This document shows positions 1-6,874 of a DNA stretch of 11,228 nucleotides, in pieces. The stretch's first letter is position 1, and each line of letters starts with the position of its first letter. The position numbers and the translations under genes are program-made. The notes beneath the pieces are model-generated. The model worked only from the letters and a program-made list of their open reading frames with translations. It was not told where the DNA came from and ran no database searches. The stretch covers positions 1-11,228 of the forward strand of contig JAWLBM010000070.1 in the NCBI GenBank assembly GCA_041687675.1, written 5' to 3'. The DNA is from JAWLBM01 sp041687675 (lineage in GTDB: Bacteria; Pseudomonadota; Alphaproteobacteria; Rhizobiales; Pleomorphomonadaceae).

Positions 1-19
1 TGTCCCGAAACCGGAAAAT

Positions 20-55
20 GGCTGACCTCGCCCCCAAGGGTTTCCGGCGTCAGCC
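20..55 (-). terminator. Possible weak terminator of the LacI-type gene
   Basis: Read on the minus strand, GGCTGAC and GTCAGCC form a perfect 7-bp stem that overlaps the stop codon of the regulator, followed directly by ATTTTCC. The loop is long (22 nt) and the T-run is short, so this is only a possible intrinsic terminator. Confidence 0.28.
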
Positions 56-1051
56 GGATCCCCGAACCACGAGTTCGCCCGCAAGCCGCACGGTCTCGGC
101 CGGACGGCGGCCGACCAGCATGTCGACGAGCACGTCGACCATCGCCTCGTAGGGCTGGCGATAGGTGGTGAGGTCGAAGAGGGCGGTTCCGGCGAGGTCT
201 ATACCGTCGTAGCCCACCACCGCCATGTCGCCGGGCACCCGGAGCCCGCGTTCGCCGCGGATCACGTCGAGAGCTCCGATCGCGAGGATGTCGTTCTCGC
301 CCATCAGCACGTCGCACCGCCGGTCCGGCGGCGTCTCGTCGAGGTACCGGCGAACGGTCTCAGCCGCGACGGCGCCGTCGTAGCGCGGCGCCGCGAGTTC
401 GACGACCGGAACCGACCGGGTGCGATAGTGCTCGATGAAGCGGCGGCGCCGGCCGAGCGCCGTCGAGATTGTCCGCGGCCCGGCGAGGAAGGCCGGCCGG
501 CGGTACCCGCGGCGGTCCAGGTGGGCGCAGAGCTGGTCGATCGAGGCGACGGCGTCACAGGTGACGGACGGGATGTCCGGGTTGGTGCTCTCCCGCGCCA
601 AAACAAACATCGGCGGGCCGCCGCCCCCGGGTGACATCCCTTCGATGCTCGAATCCCGGAACGACGTGCCGAACAGCACGACGGCGTCGAGCTGACGCTG
701 CTGCGCATTGGCGATCGCCGCCACGTGGTCATACTCGCGGTTGATGTTGACGAGGATCCCGAGCATCCCCTCCGCCTGCAGGGCCGCCGTCAGGCGGTCC
801 AGGGTCGGCAGCTTGTAGGGGTTCGTGAAGTCGTCGACGAGGATGGCGACGAGGTGGGTGCGGTTGGTGGCGAGGCTCCGGGCGAGGAGATTGGGCCGAT
901 AGTTCAACTCCCCGGCGGCCTTCAGCACGCGTGCCCGTGTCTCCTCCGCGATCACCGCGCCCGGGGTGAACGCCCTGATCACCGTCCATTTGGAGACGCC
1001 GGCCACCCGGGCCACGTCGGCGGAAGTCGAGTTCTTGGTCGGCCTGTTCAT
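50..1051 (-). CDS. LacI-family transcriptional regulator
   Basis: A 333-residue protein of usual LacI/GalR length. An N-terminal helix-turn-helix (residues ~9-30, ADVARVAGVSKWTVIRAF) is followed by the hinge-helix motif YRPNLLARSL (~51-60) and a periplasmic-binding-protein-like ligand domain. The C-terminal part has the family-typical GENDILAIGALDVI and VPGDMAVVGYDG stretches. In this family the dimer binds a palindrome with a central CpG, and sugar binding changes its affinity. It is divergent from the sugar transporter operon, and the intergenic region carries two matching palindromes, so it is inferred to be the local repressor (an activator role is less likely). The recognition helix reads TVIRAF rather than the commoner TVSRAL, a variation that would go with a non-standard operator. 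The effector is unknown but is probably the imported sugar or polyol. Confidence 0.92.
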   Translation of the reverse strand: MNRPTKNSTSADVARVAGVSKWTVIRAFTPGAVIAEETRARVLKAAGELNYRPNLLARSLATNRTHLVAILVDDFTNPYKLPTLDRLTAALQAEGMLGILVNINREYDHVAAIANAQQRQLDAVVLFGTSFRDSSIEGMSPGGGGPPMFVLARESTNPDIPSVTCDAVASIDQLCAHLDRRGYRRPAFLAGPRTISTALGRRRRFIEHYRTRSVPVVELAAPRYDGAVAAETVRRYLDETPPDRRCDVLMGENDILAIGALDVIRGERGLRVPGDMAVVGYDGIDLAGTALFDLTTYRQPYEAMVDVLVDMLVGRRPAETVRLAGELVVRGSG

Positions 1052-1072
1052 GAAGCCCTCGCGACGGGCGGG

Positions 1073-1101
1073 TCATAGCACCGGGGCTATTCCTGCAACA
1101 A
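1073..1101 (-). promoter_or_regulatory. Candidate promoter of the LacI-type gene
   Basis: On the minus strand TTGTTG (1101-1096) is separated by 17 bp from CTATGA (1078-1073), a fair sigma-70-like pair that would start transcription about 15-20 bp upstream of the regulator's ATG. It lies about 40 bp from the operator palindromes, so the regulator's own promoter is not directly covered by them. Confidence 0.4.
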
Positions 1102-1118
1102 GCGCGGCATGCGCGACG

Positions 1119-1148
1119 TTGACACTCGTACACCTGTGATGCTACCGG
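1119..1148 (+). promoter_or_regulatory. Candidate promoter of the sugar-transport operon
   Basis: A perfect -35 hexamer TTGACA sits at 1119-1124. At 16-18 bp spacing the -10 region falls inside the first operator palindrome (GCTACC or TACCGG), a poor -10 match. A repressor bound there would block RNA polymerase directly. The transcript would have an untranslated leader of about 110 nt before the ATG at 1271. Confidence 0.45.
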
Positions 1149-1154
1149 TAGCAT
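1139..1154. promoter_or_regulatory. LacI-type operator O1, perfect palindrome
   Basis: ATGCTACCGGTAGCAT is a perfect 16-bp palindrome with central CpG, the form bound by LacI/GalR-family dimers, whose hinge helices enter the minor groove at a central CG step. It overlaps the expected -10 region of the transport operon. Binding by the adjacent regulator is inferred. Confidence 0.75.
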
Positions 1155-1159
1155 AGTCG

Positions 1160-1175
1160 CTGCAACCGGTAGCAT
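1160..1175. promoter_or_regulatory. LacI-type operator O2, 14/16 copy of O1
   Basis: CTGCAACCGGTAGCAT matches O1 at 14 of 16 positions, with one perfect half-site and the same CCGG core. The two centres are 21 bp apart, two turns of B-DNA, so both dimers would sit on the same face and could bind cooperatively. Confidence 0.7.
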
Positions 1176-1270
1176 ATTCACTTGAGGAGGTGAAGCACCG
1201 GGTCGGATGCGGTGATCAGAAAAGCGCGCCGCGAGGAGGTCGCGGGCGGGGTCAAAACGGGAGGATCGAC

Positions 1271-2242
1271 ATGGATTTCACTCGTCGGCTGCTGCTGGCC
1301 GGGGCGACCGCCCTGGCACTCGCTGCCACCACTGTCCCGGGGCAGGCCCAGGACAAGCCCGTCATCGGCGTCCTGCCGAAGACGGTCATCAACGACACCT
1401 TCATGAACAATCTCGCGAACTTCGCGAAGGCGAAGGGCGAGGAACTCGGTCTCGAGGTCGAGATCCACAGCGTGTCCGGGCACGGCGCCATCGAGGAGCA
1501 GGTCTCGGCGATGGAGGCGCTGATCTCGCGCGGGGTTGACGGGATCGTCCTCGCCGCCCTCGACTCCAAGGGCCTTGCGCCGGTCGTGAAGCGGGCCACG
1601 GAGGCGGGTATTCCCGTCGTCCTCGCCGATAGCGGCGTGGAGACCGACCCCGCGAACTATGTCTCGCTGGTCAAGACCGACAACGTCCGGGCGGCGGGCC
1701 TCGCCGCCGACTACGCGGCCGCGCTGCTCAGCTACAAGGGCAAGGTCGCCCAACTCGAGGGCGAGCCGGGGTCGGAGGCGGCGATCGACCGGGTCAAGGG
1801 CTTCCACGAGGGGATCGCCAAGTACCCGGACATCGAGCTGGTGTCCTCGATCACGGGGCACTGGAGCACGCCGGGCGCCGTGGAGGCGACCGAGGCGATC
1901 CTGTCGGCCAACCCTGACGTCGACCTCATCTTTGCCTCGTCCGACCTCATGGCGGTCGGCGCGGCCGAGGTGCTCCGCCGGCGCGACATGGACAACGTGA
2001 TCGTCATCGGCTTCGACGGCATTCCCGAGGGAACGGCCCTGATCAAGGAGGGTCGCGCCGCGGGTGATGTCGCCCAGAGCGCGCGCGGCATGGGCGAGCA
2101 GTCTGTGCAGATGCTCGCCGACATCATCAGCGGCTCGAAGACGGCGGCCGACGTCCCCAAGGTGATCGACTCGGGCATGCAGCTGATCCACGCATGGAAC
2201 GTCGACGAGTACCGGAAGAACGTACTCGGGCTGGACGACTGA
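1271..2242 (+). CDS. Periplasmic sugar-binding protein of ABC importer (RbsB-like)
   Basis: A 323-residue type-I solute-binding protein (Peripla_BP_4/RbsB group). It starts with a signal peptide, MDFTRRLLLAGATALALAA, with probable cleavage after GQA near residue 26. The mature protein begins KPVIGVLPKTVINDTF and has the two-lobe family pattern, including VDGIVLAALDSKGLAPVVKR, AGIPVVLADSG, GFHEGIAKYPD, a DLMAVGAAEVL stretch and VIVIGFDGIPEG. The ATG at 1271 is chosen because GGGAGG lies just upstream and the signal peptide begins there. A GTG at 1190 would add 27 polar residues before it. The TRRLLL motif is compatible with Tat as well as Sec export. It is the first gene of the operon and would deliver ligand to the permease at 3127. 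The ligand is unknown; the dehydrogenases downstream suggest a polyol or inositol-like sugar. Confidence 0.93.
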   Translation: MDFTRRLLLAGATALALAATTVPGQAQDKPVIGVLPKTVINDTFMNNLANFAKAKGEELGLEVEIHSVSGHGAIEEQVSAMEALISRGVDGIVLAALDSKGLAPVVKRATEAGIPVVLADSGVETDPANYVSLVKTDNVRAAGLAADYAAALLSYKGKVAQLEGEPGSEAAIDRVKGFHEGIAKYPDIELVSSITGHWSTPGAVEATEAILSANPDVDLIFASSDLMAVGAAEVLRRRDMDNVIVIGFDGIPEGTALIKEGRAAGDVAQSARGMGEQSVQMLADIISGSKTAADVPKVIDSGMQLIHAWNVDEYRKNVLGLDD

Positions 2243-2250
2243 AGGTACCC

Positions 2251-2275
2251 GGGAGCGGCGGACGCTGCCGCTCCC
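2251..2275 (+). other. Stem-loop between binding-protein and ATPase genes
   Basis: GGGAGCGGC and GCCGCTCCC form a perfect 9-bp GC-rich stem with a 7-nt loop, starting 9 bp after the binding-protein stop codon. No T-run follows, so it is probably not a strong terminator. In ABC importer operons such hairpins often protect the 3' end of the binding-protein message, or partly stop transcription, so that this protein outnumbers the membrane parts. Confidence 0.6.
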
Positions 2276-2299
2276 GTTCTCGCTCGAGGAACCCGGATC

Positions 2300-3130
2300 A
2301 TGGGCATCAGCGCAGACGGCGGCAGCGCGCCTCCGATCGTCGAGATGCGCGGCATCTCCAAGCATTACGGCGGCGTGGCGGCCCTCGACAGCGTCGATTT
2401 CCACGTCGATCGCGGGGAGGTGGTGGCCCTTCTCGGCGACAACGGCGCGGGCAAGTCCACACTGATCAAGATCCTTGCCGGCGCGGTCGCGGCGGATGCG
2501 GGCGAGATCCGGATCGAGGGCGAGCCGGTGAGCATCGCCTCGCCGGCGCGGGCCAAGGAGCTCGGGATCGAGACCGTTTACCAGGACCTCGCGCTCTGCG
2601 ACAACGTCGACGTCCCGACGAACATCTTTCTCGGCCGCGAGATCCGCAGGCCGATCCTTGGCGGCGTCCTGAAGCTGTTCGACCGCAAGGCCATGATGGC
2701 TGAGACCCGGCGGCTTCTCGACGATCTGAAAATCGATATTCCCGACGTTCGCGCCCGGGTCCGCGACTTCTCCGGCGGCCAGAGACAGACGATCGCGATC
2801 GCCAAGACCGTCTACGCCGATGCCAAGCTCATCATCATGGACGAGCCGACGGCGGCCCTCGGCGTCGCCCAGCAGGAACAGGTTCTCTCACTGGTCGAGC
2901 AACTGCGCGACCGCGGCGAGTCGATCGTCCTCATCAGCCACAACATGAGCGACGTGATGCGGGTCGCGAACCGGGTTGTGATCCTGAAGACGGGCCGGCT
3001 GGTCACGTCCCGCCCGGTCTGGTCCACCGACCGGGAGCAACTGGTCCGGATGATCGTCAGTGGCATCGAGGAGCCGAGGCTCGCCGAGGGTCCTGAGCAT
3101 GCTCCGGCGCAGCGGAGCGCGACGCCATGA
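2300..3130 (+). CDS. Sugar ABC transporter ATP-binding protein, single-domain (FrcA-like)
   Basis: A 276-residue ATPase that powers the importer at the cytoplasmic face. All motifs are present: A-loop Tyr23, Walker A GDNGAGKST (46-54), Q-loop Gln95 in VYQD, signature FSGGQRQ (157-163), Walker B LIIMDEP (177-183) and switch His214 in LISHN. It has one nucleotide-binding domain, unlike the tandem-domain RbsA/MglA/XylG proteins of about 500 residues. This is the FrcA-like layout, in which the protein acts as a homodimer. GAGGA at 2286-2290 supports the ATG. Its stop overlaps the permease start as ATGA, which points to translational coupling and equal amounts of the two subunits. Substrate specificity cannot be read from the ATPase. 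Confidence 0.94.
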   Translation: MGISADGGSAPPIVEMRGISKHYGGVAALDSVDFHVDRGEVVALLGDNGAGKSTLIKILAGAVAADAGEIRIEGEPVSIASPARAKELGIETVYQDLALCDNVDVPTNIFLGREIRRPILGGVLKLFDRKAMMAETRRLLDDLKIDIPDVRARVRDFSGGQRQTIAIAKTVYADAKLIIMDEPTAALGVAQQEQVLSLVEQLRDRGESIVLISHNMSDVMRVANRVVILKTGRLVTSRPVWSTDREQLVRMIVSGIEEPRLAEGPEHAPAQRSATP

Positions 3131-4131
3131 CCAGCACCGTCTCGTCCCGTCTGAGTCCGGACCGCCCGCCCACCTCGAGGCGGCGATCCATGGCCAGGGC
3201 ACTCGACATGCTGTCGATCGTGCTCGTCTTCATCGGGATCCTGGTCCTGATGGAGATCCTGCACTCCGGCTTCATCACCCCGGCCAACATCAGCCTGATC
3301 TTCCTGCAATCGGCCACCCGGGCCATTCTCGCCGTCGGGATGATGCTGATCATCATCAGCGGCGGCATCGACATCTCCGTCGGCACCGTGATGTCGCTGT
3401 GCATGGTGGTCATGGGCATCGCGGTGATTGACGGCGGGCTCTCCATCTATCTCGGCTTCGTGGTCGCGATCGCGACCGGGGTCGTCATGGGCGGCATCAA
3501 CGGCTTTCTCATTGCCTACGCGGGCCTGCCGGCCTTCATCGTCACCCTCGGCATGCTCGGCATCGCCCAAGGGCTCGCGCTGACCATCAGCAACGGCCGC
3601 TCGCTCTACGGCTTTCCCGAATCCTTCGAGGTCTATGGGGGCGGATCGCTGTTCGGGGTGCCGGTCCCGGTGATCATCATGATCGCCTTCGCCCTGGTGA
3701 TGACCTTCGTCTTCTACCAGACCCGCCTCGGCCGCTACGCTTTCACGATCGGCGGCAACGAGGAGGCGACCAGGCGCGCGGGGATCAACGTCCGCCTCTG
3801 GAAACTCGGGCTCTACGCCACGATGGGCGGCACGGCGGGCCTCGCCTCGATCGTGCTCGCCTCGCGCATCAACTCGGCACACCCCGGGATCGGCTTCGGC
3901 TACGAACTGGACGCCATCGCCGCGGTGGTGATCGGCGGCGGCAGCCTGATGGGCGGCCGCGGCTCGGTCTCGGGCGCCGTGATGGGAGCACTGATCATGT
4001 CGGCGATCCGCTTCGGACTGAACGTCCTCGGCATGTCGCCCTTCATCCAGCAAATCGTCGTCGGCGTGATCCTGATCATCGCCGTCTGGCTCGACACCAT
4101 CCGCGCCCAGAAGACCGCGCGCGGCCGATGA
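3127..4131 (+). CDS. Sugar ABC transporter permease (RbsC-like)
   Basis: A 334-residue inner-membrane permease of the BPD_transp_2 group. A basic cytoplasmic N-terminus of about 26 residues precedes many hydrophobic segments. Family landmarks are SGGIDISVG (78-86), GGINGFLIAYAGLPAFIVTL (122-141), the cytoplasmic coupling region GGNEEATRRAGI (209-220) and ELDAIAAVVIGGGSLMGGRG (260-279). Two copies would pair with two copies of the upstream ATPase. The ATG at 3127 is preferred because it forms an ATGA overlap with the ATPase stop, although an in-frame ATG at 3190 would also leave the membrane core intact. The three transporter genes together make a full importer. Confidence 0.94.
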   Translation: MTSTVSSRLSPDRPPTSRRRSMARALDMLSIVLVFIGILVLMEILHSGFITPANISLIFLQSATRAILAVGMMLIIISGGIDISVGTVMSLCMVVMGIAVIDGGLSIYLGFVVAIATGVVMGGINGFLIAYAGLPAFIVTLGMLGIAQGLALTISNGRSLYGFPESFEVYGGGSLFGVPVPVIIMIAFALVMTFVFYQTRLGRYAFTIGGNEEATRRAGINVRLWKLGLYATMGGTAGLASIVLASRINSAHPGIGFGYELDAIAAVVIGGGSLMGGRGSVSGAVMGALIMSAIRFGLNVLGMSPFIQQIVVGVILIIAVWLDTIRAQKTARGR

Positions 4132-4156
4132 ACGGAGCCCGGAGGAGGGCGAGGGC

Positions 4157-5380
4157 ATGAGCGAAGGATCCGCCTACCGCGTGGCCGAGCAACTGCCGCC
4201 GCCGCGTCGCCGGTTGCGCCTCGGCGTTGTCGGCGGCGGAGGAGGAGGCTTCATCGGTCCGGTGCACGCGCTGGCGGCGCGCATGGACAACCGTTTCGAG
4301 GTGGTCGCCGGCGCCCTCTCGTCCCGGCCGGAGGTCGCGGCGCAGGCGGGCGCCGAGTGGTTCCTGCCGCCGGACCGCGTGTACGCGGATTTCCGGGAGA
4401 TGGCGAAGGCCGAGGCGGCCCGCGGGGACGGGATCGAGGTGGTCGCGATCACGGTTCCAAACCACCTGCACCACGCCGCCGCCTCCGCCTTCCTCGACGC
4501 GGGAATCCACGTGGTCTGCGACAAGCCGCTGACGACACGGCTCGAGGACGCCCTCGATCTTGTCGAGCGCGTCGAGCGGAGCGGCCTCGGCTTCTTCGTC
4601 ACCCATGGCTTCGCCGCCTATCCGATGATCCGGCAGGCGCGCGCGATGGTTCGCGACGGGCTGATCGGTTTGGTCAGGCTGGTCCACGTCGAGTTCGTGA
4701 TGGACTGGCTGACGGACCCGATTGATCTTCAGGGCGACCGTCACGCCGGCTGGCGGACCGACCCGGAGAGATCGGGTCCCGGCGGAGCGATCGCCGACAT
4801 CGGCACCCACGCCTACCATCTCGCCCGTTTCGTGTCGCGGCAGGACGTGGTCTCCCTGGCGGCGTCGCTGCACACGATGGTGCCGGGGCGGCGCCTCGAC
4901 GACACGGCGCATCTCCTGATGCGCTTCGACAATGGCGCCCAGGGGACGCTGATCGCGACGCAGGTCGCGCCCGGAAACGAGTGCGGGCTGCGCATCCGCG
5001 TCTACGGCGACAGGGGCGGCCTCGAATGGCGGCAGGACGATGCGGACCATCTGCGCTTCGCCCTTCAGGGGCGCCCGGTCCAGATCCTCGCCCGCGGCGA
5101 TCCCGGTCTCCACCCCGATGCCCAGCGCATGACCCGCGTGCCCCGCGGCCATCCGGAAGGCTACCTCGAGGCCTTCGCCAACCTCTATGCGGAAGTGGCG
5201 GTGGCGCTGGAAGCCAGGATCTCGGGCGAGGTGCTGCCGTTCGAGATCGGCTGCGCCTCCGTCGAGGACGGTGCGGCCGGGGTGGCCTTCGTCGAGGCGG
5301 CGGTGAAGTCCAGCCGGGCTGGCAGCGCCTGGACGGACCCGCGGATACCGGCGGGGGACCGTATTCCAAGCGGTGGATGA
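4157..5380 (+). CDS. Gfo/Idh/MocA-family oxidoreductase
   Basis: A 407-residue NAD(P)-dependent sugar or polyol dehydrogenase. The N-terminal Rossmann fold begins LGVVGGGGGGFIGPVHALAA (~22-41). The nucleotide-side lysine motif is CDKP (121-124), a variant of the usual EKP, and the expected catalytic Asp/His pair is in ADIGTHAYHL (Asp214, His218). An alpha/beta substrate domain follows, ending in ANLYAEVAVAL. It belongs to the subgroup with the sequence RTDP-SG-GGAI-DIGTHAY, whose members are often found near inositol and sugar-acid genes. GGAGGAGGG just upstream supports the ATG, and the gene begins 25 bp after the permease stop, so it is in the same operon. It probably oxidises the imported sugar, or an intermediate from it, in the cytoplasm. 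The exact substrate is unknown. Confidence 0.9.
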   Translation: MSEGSAYRVAEQLPPPRRRLRLGVVGGGGGGFIGPVHALAARMDNRFEVVAGALSSRPEVAAQAGAEWFLPPDRVYADFREMAKAEAARGDGIEVVAITVPNHLHHAAASAFLDAGIHVVCDKPLTTRLEDALDLVERVERSGLGFFVTHGFAAYPMIRQARAMVRDGLIGLVRLVHVEFVMDWLTDPIDLQGDRHAGWRTDPERSGPGGAIADIGTHAYHLARFVSRQDVVSLAASLHTMVPGRRLDDTAHLLMRFDNGAQGTLIATQVAPGNECGLRIRVYGDRGGLEWRQDDADHLRFALQGRPVQILARGDPGLHPDAQRMTRVPRGHPEGYLEAFANLYAEVAVALEARISGEVLPFEIGCASVEDGAAGVAFVEAAVKSSRAGSAWTDPRIPAGDRIPSGG

Positions 5381-5419
5381 GGGTGCATCCGGCAGCAGGC
5401 GGTAGGACGGAGATCGAGT

Positions 5420-6388
5420 GTGGCTATCGCGGTCGGCATTCTCGGGGCGGGAACCATGGGACGGCTCCACGCGGACCTGCTTCGCGAAGGAATGGGTGGA
5501 GCCCGCCTCGCGGCAGTGTCCGATCCCGACCGGCAGCGGGCCGCGGCCTTGGCCGCCGGGGATGCAACGGTGCGGATCCACGGCGACCCGTTCGACCTGA
5601 TCTCCGATCCCTCGCTGGACGCCGTCGTCGTGGCGTCGCCGGACGAGACGCACTTCGCCTATGTCTCCGCCTGCCTTGCAGAATCGAAGCAAGTTCTGTG
5701 CGAGAAGCCGCTCGCGCCCACCACAGGGGAGTGCCGGGCGCTGGTGGACATGGAGGCCGCGTCCGGCCGCGCCCTCGTGCAGGTCGGCTTCATGCGCCGG
5801 TTCGATCCCGCCTATTGCGAGATCAAGTCCGCGCTGGACGCGGGCGACATCGGACCGCCCGTCCTGCTTCGCTGCGTCCACCGCAACGCCTCGGCGCCAT
5901 CCTTCTTCCGGGCGGGTATGGCGATCACCAACGCCATGGTGCACGAGTTCGATGCCTGCCGATGGCTCACCGGCCGCGAAATCACGCGGATCCGGGTGGA
6001 TCGCCGGGCTGTCGGTGACGACCCGCTGTTGGCGGCCATGGAGATGGACGGCGGCGTCCTCGCCTCGATCGAGGTCTTCATGAATGCGGGCTACGGATAC
6101 GACATCCGCACGGAGATCGTCGGAGATCGCGGGATCCTCGAAATGGCGCATCCTCCGGCGGCGCGCATGTTCAGCAGCGCCTCGCGCGGCTTCCGGCCTC
6201 CGGCCGACTTCGTGGCGCGTTTTGCAGATGCTTATCGCCTCCAGATGCAGTCCTGGATCCGCGCGGTGGCCGATGGCCGGATCAGCGGAGCCGGAGCGGC
6301 CGACGGACTCGCTGCAACCTCTGCAGCCGAATGCGCAGTAAAGGCACTGCGGGACGGTGCCTGGATCGACGTGCCACTGCCGCGCTGA
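5420..6388 (+). CDS. Gfo/Idh/MocA-family oxidoreductase, inositol 2-dehydrogenase-like
   Basis: A 322-residue NAD(P)-dependent dehydrogenase starting with GTG. The Rossmann motif is VGILGAGTMGRLHADLL (~5-21), and the lysine motif is CEKPLAP with Lys96. The middle section resembles inositol 2-dehydrogenase (IolG): VQVGFMRRFDPAY (~120-132), GPPVLLRCVHRNASAP (~145-160) and MVHEFDACRWLTG (~173-185). In the Bacillus subtilis enzyme the active site is Lys97/Asp172/His176. Here Lys96 and His175 align but the Asp is replaced by Asn171. This may change activity or substrate, so the name IolG is not assigned. It starts 39 bp after the first oxidoreductase and is the last gene of the operon. Two dehydrogenases side by side could act in sequence, or interconvert isomers through a keto intermediate. 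Confidence 0.88.
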   Translation: MAIAVGILGAGTMGRLHADLLREGMGGARLAAVSDPDRQRAAALAAGDATVRIHGDPFDLISDPSLDAVVVASPDETHFAYVSACLAESKQVLCEKPLAPTTGECRALVDMEAASGRALVQVGFMRRFDPAYCEIKSALDAGDIGPPVLLRCVHRNASAPSFFRAGMAITNAMVHEFDACRWLTGREITRIRVDRRAVGDDPLLAAMEMDGGVLASIEVFMNAGYGYDIRTEIVGDRGILEMAHPPAARMFSSASRGFRPPADFVARFADAYRLQMQSWIRAVADGRISGAGAADGLAATSAAECAVKALRDGAWIDVPLPR

Positions 6389-6622
6389 TCTGCCATCTCG
6401 GAACGGCGGCTTCAGCAGAATCTCCGCAGTGCCCATACTTCACCCGTTCGTGCTGAGGATGCCGCCAAGTGATCGGCTTCGCTACCTTCGAGCGATGCCA
6501 ACTGTAGGTTACCACCGCAGATAGCTGAACTAAGGAGTTATCAGCCAAACAACTCCCCAGCAGATTGCTGACACTTCTCGGGATGGCAGCCGATGCCCGG
6601 CTGCTGACCGAGGAGCCTGACA
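6389..6622. other. Intergenic region, likely border between sugar operon and recombination module
   Basis: No convincing gene is seen here. Base composition is less GC-rich than on either side. Short inverted repeats occur (GGAGTT 6534-6539 with AACTCC 6551-6556; CAGCA-GAT-TGCTG at 6558-6570). No clear intrinsic terminator follows the operon. The stretch should hold the promoter of the first HTH gene, but no strong -35/-10 pair stands out. If the recombinase module belongs to an integrated element, one end may lie here or further left. Confidence 0.4.
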
Positions 6623-6871
6623 ATGCTGAGCAAGAACATGACCCCCGCCGAGACGGCGGCTTTTCTCCGGGTGGCGCTTCAGACTCTCGCGAAGTGGCGG
6701 GTTTCCGGTGAGGGCCCGCCGTACCAGAAGTTCGGCCGGCGCGTCGTCTACAGCCTGGAGGATCTGCAGGCCTGGGCCGCCAACCGCCGGCGGCGCTCGA
6801 CGAGCACTCCTCCTCTGACCTCCTCGACCCCGACGCTTCTCGTTAATGGCGCCGCGTCCGGCCGCCGCTGA
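6623..6871 (+). CDS. Small helix-turn-helix protein, HTH_17/excisionase-like (first of two)
   Basis: An 82-residue protein. Residues ~6-54 match the HTH_17 (MerR-like/AlpA-like) pattern: MTPAETAAFLRVALQTLAKWR, a wing with GEGPPYQKFGRRVVYS, and LEDLQAWAANRRRR. The C-terminal 25 residues are Ser/Thr/Pro-rich and probably disordered. Such proteins bind DNA near recombination sites as excisionases (recombination directionality factors) or control integrase genes. GAGGAG 7 bp upstream of the ATG supports the start. It lies upstream of two tyrosine recombinases and 3 bp before a second HTH_17 gene, so a role in directing or regulating recombination is likely but inferred. A plain transcription factor is the main alternative. 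Confidence 0.82.
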   Translation: MLSKNMTPAETAAFLRVALQTLAKWRVSGEGPPYQKFGRRVVYSLEDLQAWAANRRRRSTSTPPLTSSTPTLLVNGAASGRR

Positions 6872-6874
6872 TCC

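Noticed and set aside
1190..1270. Extended start (GTG at 1190) for the sugar-binding protein
   Set aside because: It would place 27 polar, Arg/Gly-rich residues before a normal signal peptide. The ATG at 1271 has its own ribosome-binding site.
1178..2404. Long minus-strand open frame opposite the binding-protein gene (408 codons)
   Set aside because: Its translation is Asp/Arg/His-rich low-complexity sequence without motifs, as expected opposite a GC-rich gene.
2812..6436. Two long minus-strand open frames (448 and 786 codons) opposite the transporter and dehydrogenase genes
   Set aside because: Both lie antisense to genes with clear family motifs, and their products look like random charged sequence.
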